DNA from: Vibrio pomeroyi
Lineage (GTDB): Bacteria; Pseudomonadota; Gammaproteobacteria; Enterobacterales; Vibrionaceae
Reading direction: 5' to 3'
NCBI RefSeq assembly: GCF_024347595.1
Contig: NZ_AP025506.1
Location: 1,798,001 to 1,862,000 of the forward strand
Length of the DNA stretch: 64,000 nt
In this document: in pieces, positions 63,088 to 64,000 of the stretch
Layout: each line of letters begins with the position of its first letter
Position numbering within the stretch: position 1 is the stretch's first letter
Program-made: the position numbers and the translations under genes
The notes under the pieces: model-generated
Told to the model about the DNA's origin: nothing
Seen by the model: the letters and a program-made list of their open reading frames with translations, nothing else
Database searches by the model: none

Positions 63088-63487
63088 AGGTATTTGGGTC
63101 ACTTACATACTAAGCTGCTTTACGCCATTTACTTGCCTTCTCTCTGGTGTGGTTGCCATCATCTACGCAGGCTATCGTTTAGATAAAGGCGAAGACGGCG
63201 AAGTAGTGGATACCCATTACTACGGCTTGATTCGCTCGTTCTTCTTGAACCTGACGTTCTTTGTGGTGCTTATCGTGACGGTAGCGACCTCTAATGGCGT
63301 GTTAATCGGTGTGAACGATTACTGGTATCAAAACCATATTATCGATGACATCGCTTACTACATCCCATATGTAGGCATGTTATTCGGTGGTGTTGCGATT
63401 GTGGTTTGGTTTATCCGCATGTATCAAGGCATGCAACGTTTAAGTCAAAACCTACCGCAAAACCCGTCGACAGGACCAAACCTGTAA
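63071..63487 (+). CDS. Small membrane protein at the end of the fdh operon
   Basis: A 138-residue protein with about three hydrophobic segments (YILSCFTPFTCLLSGVVAII, FFVVLIVTVAT, YIPYVGMLFGGVAIVVWFI), resembling DUF4870-like proteins. It overlaps fdhC by 17 bases and so is translationally coupled. The role is unknown; assembly or a small accessory subunit is possible. Confidence 0.7.
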   Translation: MNKPHKGIWVTYILSCFTPFTCLLSGVVAIIYAGYRLDKGEDGEVVDTHYYGLIRSFFLNLTFFVVLIVTVATSNGVLIGVNDYWYQNHIIDDIAYYIPYVGMLFGGVAIVVWFIRMYQGMQRLSQNLPQNPSTGPNL

Positions 63488-63515
63488 CGCTAACACGTTA
63501 ACGACATACCTAAAG

Positions 63516-63550
63516 AAAGCCCAGTGATTCATTTCACTGGGCTTTTTGTT
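63516..63550 (+). terminator. Terminator of the fdh operon
   Basis: AAAGCCCAGTG / CACTGGGCTTT stem, eight-base loop and T-rich tail. Confidence 0.88.
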
Positions 63551-63623
63551 TTTAAGTCTCCGGAACCGTAAATAGTTGTCAGCCGCTATCTGCATCAGAA
63601 TCTACTTATTGACCGCTTCAATA

Positions 63624-63648
63624 TGGTGCAACTCCCTTATTTGGTGCA
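63624..63648. promoter_or_regulatory. NtrC-like half-sites upstream of amtB
   Basis: Two TGGTGCA copies (63624-63630 and 63642-63648) and a TGCACC at 63690-63695 match halves of the NtrC site TGCACC-N5-GGTGCA. They lie about 70-145 bases upstream of a sigma-54 promoter. Confidence 0.55.
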
Positions 63649-63764
63649 ATTGTCGGTGTGATTTTTTTGGATTTCAAGAACCATAAAAGTGCACCTAAAT
63701 ATTTAAACTATAATAATCAATAAGTTAATAATAAAATCTGTTGCACGAAAATTACCCTTCGCAC

Positions 63765-63780
63765 TTGGAACACATCTTGC
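63765..63780 (+). promoter_or_regulatory. Sigma-54 promoter of amtB
   Basis: TTGGAACACATCTTGC has GG and GC 12 bases apart and a consensus -12. The predicted start near 63792 gives a leader of about 73 bases. Confidence 0.75.
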
Positions 63781-63864
63781 GTTCACTGTTGAGTCTTTAA
63801 TTAATTACAACATTGAATCGCACGATATCAGTGCAAATCAGATAAAGCGAAGGAGAATGCTTTA

Positions 63865-64000
63865 ATGAGTGAAACGGTGACTCAAGTTCATAGTGCAGTA
63901 CAAACCCTTACCCAAAGTTCAGACACTTTATTCCTATTACTCGGCGCAATTATGGTATTCCTGATGCATGCTGGCTTTGCGTTTCTCGAAGTCGGTACCG
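63865..64000 (+). CDS. amtB: Ammonium transporter AmtB (5' end only)
   Basis: The frame is open from ATG at 63865 (AAGGAGAATGCTTTA in front) to the window edge, 45 residues. LFLLLGAIMVFLMHAGFAFLEVGT is the first membrane helix of the Amt family, which conducts ammonium across the inner membrane. The sigma-54 promoter and NtrC-like sites fit nitrogen control. Confidence 0.85.
   Translation, partial: MSETVTQVHSAVQTLTQSSDTLFLLLGAIMVFLMHAGFAFLEVGT

Overview
The window reads as a chromosome segment of a marine Vibrio. The evidence is its gene content and order: a syp-type polysaccharide locus, NorM, a periplasmic ATP-dependent DNA ligase, YbiT, TapT, NagK, small Vibrionaceae DUF proteins (DUF3802, DUF2960), and the tup-mob-moe / two-component / fdh neighbourhood typical of vibrios. 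A member of the V. splendidus group is my guess, from general resemblance only. No rRNA, tRNA, CRISPR array, prophage or complete insertion sequence was seen. The one mobile element recognised is a 268-bp MITE-like repeat in front of ribE.

Region 1 (1-19.3 kb, all minus strand) is a syp-like exopolysaccharide locus. In transcription order it holds a STAS protein (SypA-like), an OmpA-family lipoprotein (SypB-like), an SLBB exporter (SypC-like), a P-loop protein (SypD-like), a three-gene betaine ABC transporter, a stand-alone Hpt protein, a sigma-54 response regulator (SypG-like), a GT4 (SypH-like), an O-antigen ligase/polymerase (SypL-like), an acetyltransferase (SypM-like), a GT4 (SypN-like), a chain-length regulator (SypO-like), a GT4 (SypP-like) and a GT2 (SypQ-like) cut by the left edge. 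Sigma-54 (-24/-12) promoters lie before sypA, sypL, sypM (degenerate) and sypP. Each has a TTCTCA-N3-TG enhancer 50-90 bp further upstream. Compared with the V. fischeri locus, sypE, full-length sypF and sypI/J/K are not found, and the betaine operon sits in the gap.

Region 2 (19.3-37.1 kb) is mixed housekeeping and accessory genes: a periplasmic DNA ligase, norM, the MITE, ribE, a fructosamine-kinase-like protein, an NlpC/P60 lipoprotein, a chemoreceptor, azlCD, a RidA / cysteine desulfidase / YheO-like regulator group, a fatty acid hydroxylase family protein, tapT, nagK and a TPR-GAF-GGDEF diguanylate cyclase.

Region 3 (37.1-63.5 kb) is built around formate dehydrogenase and its metal cofactor. 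It has a tungstate-type ABC transporter (tupABC), mobA and a mobB-moeA fusion on the minus strand; a divergent sigma-54 response regulator and Cache-domain histidine kinase; then fdhD, two DUF proteins, an Fe-S protein, a TorD-like chaperone, a small Tat-signal protein and fdhABC with a trailing membrane protein. I read sigma-54 promoters in front of tupA, fdhD, the DUF3305 gene and the Fe-S gene, and a GG(A/T)CAAA-type repeat near several of them. The simplest model is one regulon coupling W/Mo uptake, cofactor synthesis and formate oxidation under the two-component system. Between the two halves lie a second chemoreceptor, an MscS channel paired with a membrane-bound NTPase, and ybiT.

The right edge begins amtB behind a further sigma-54 promoter with NtrC-like half-sites.
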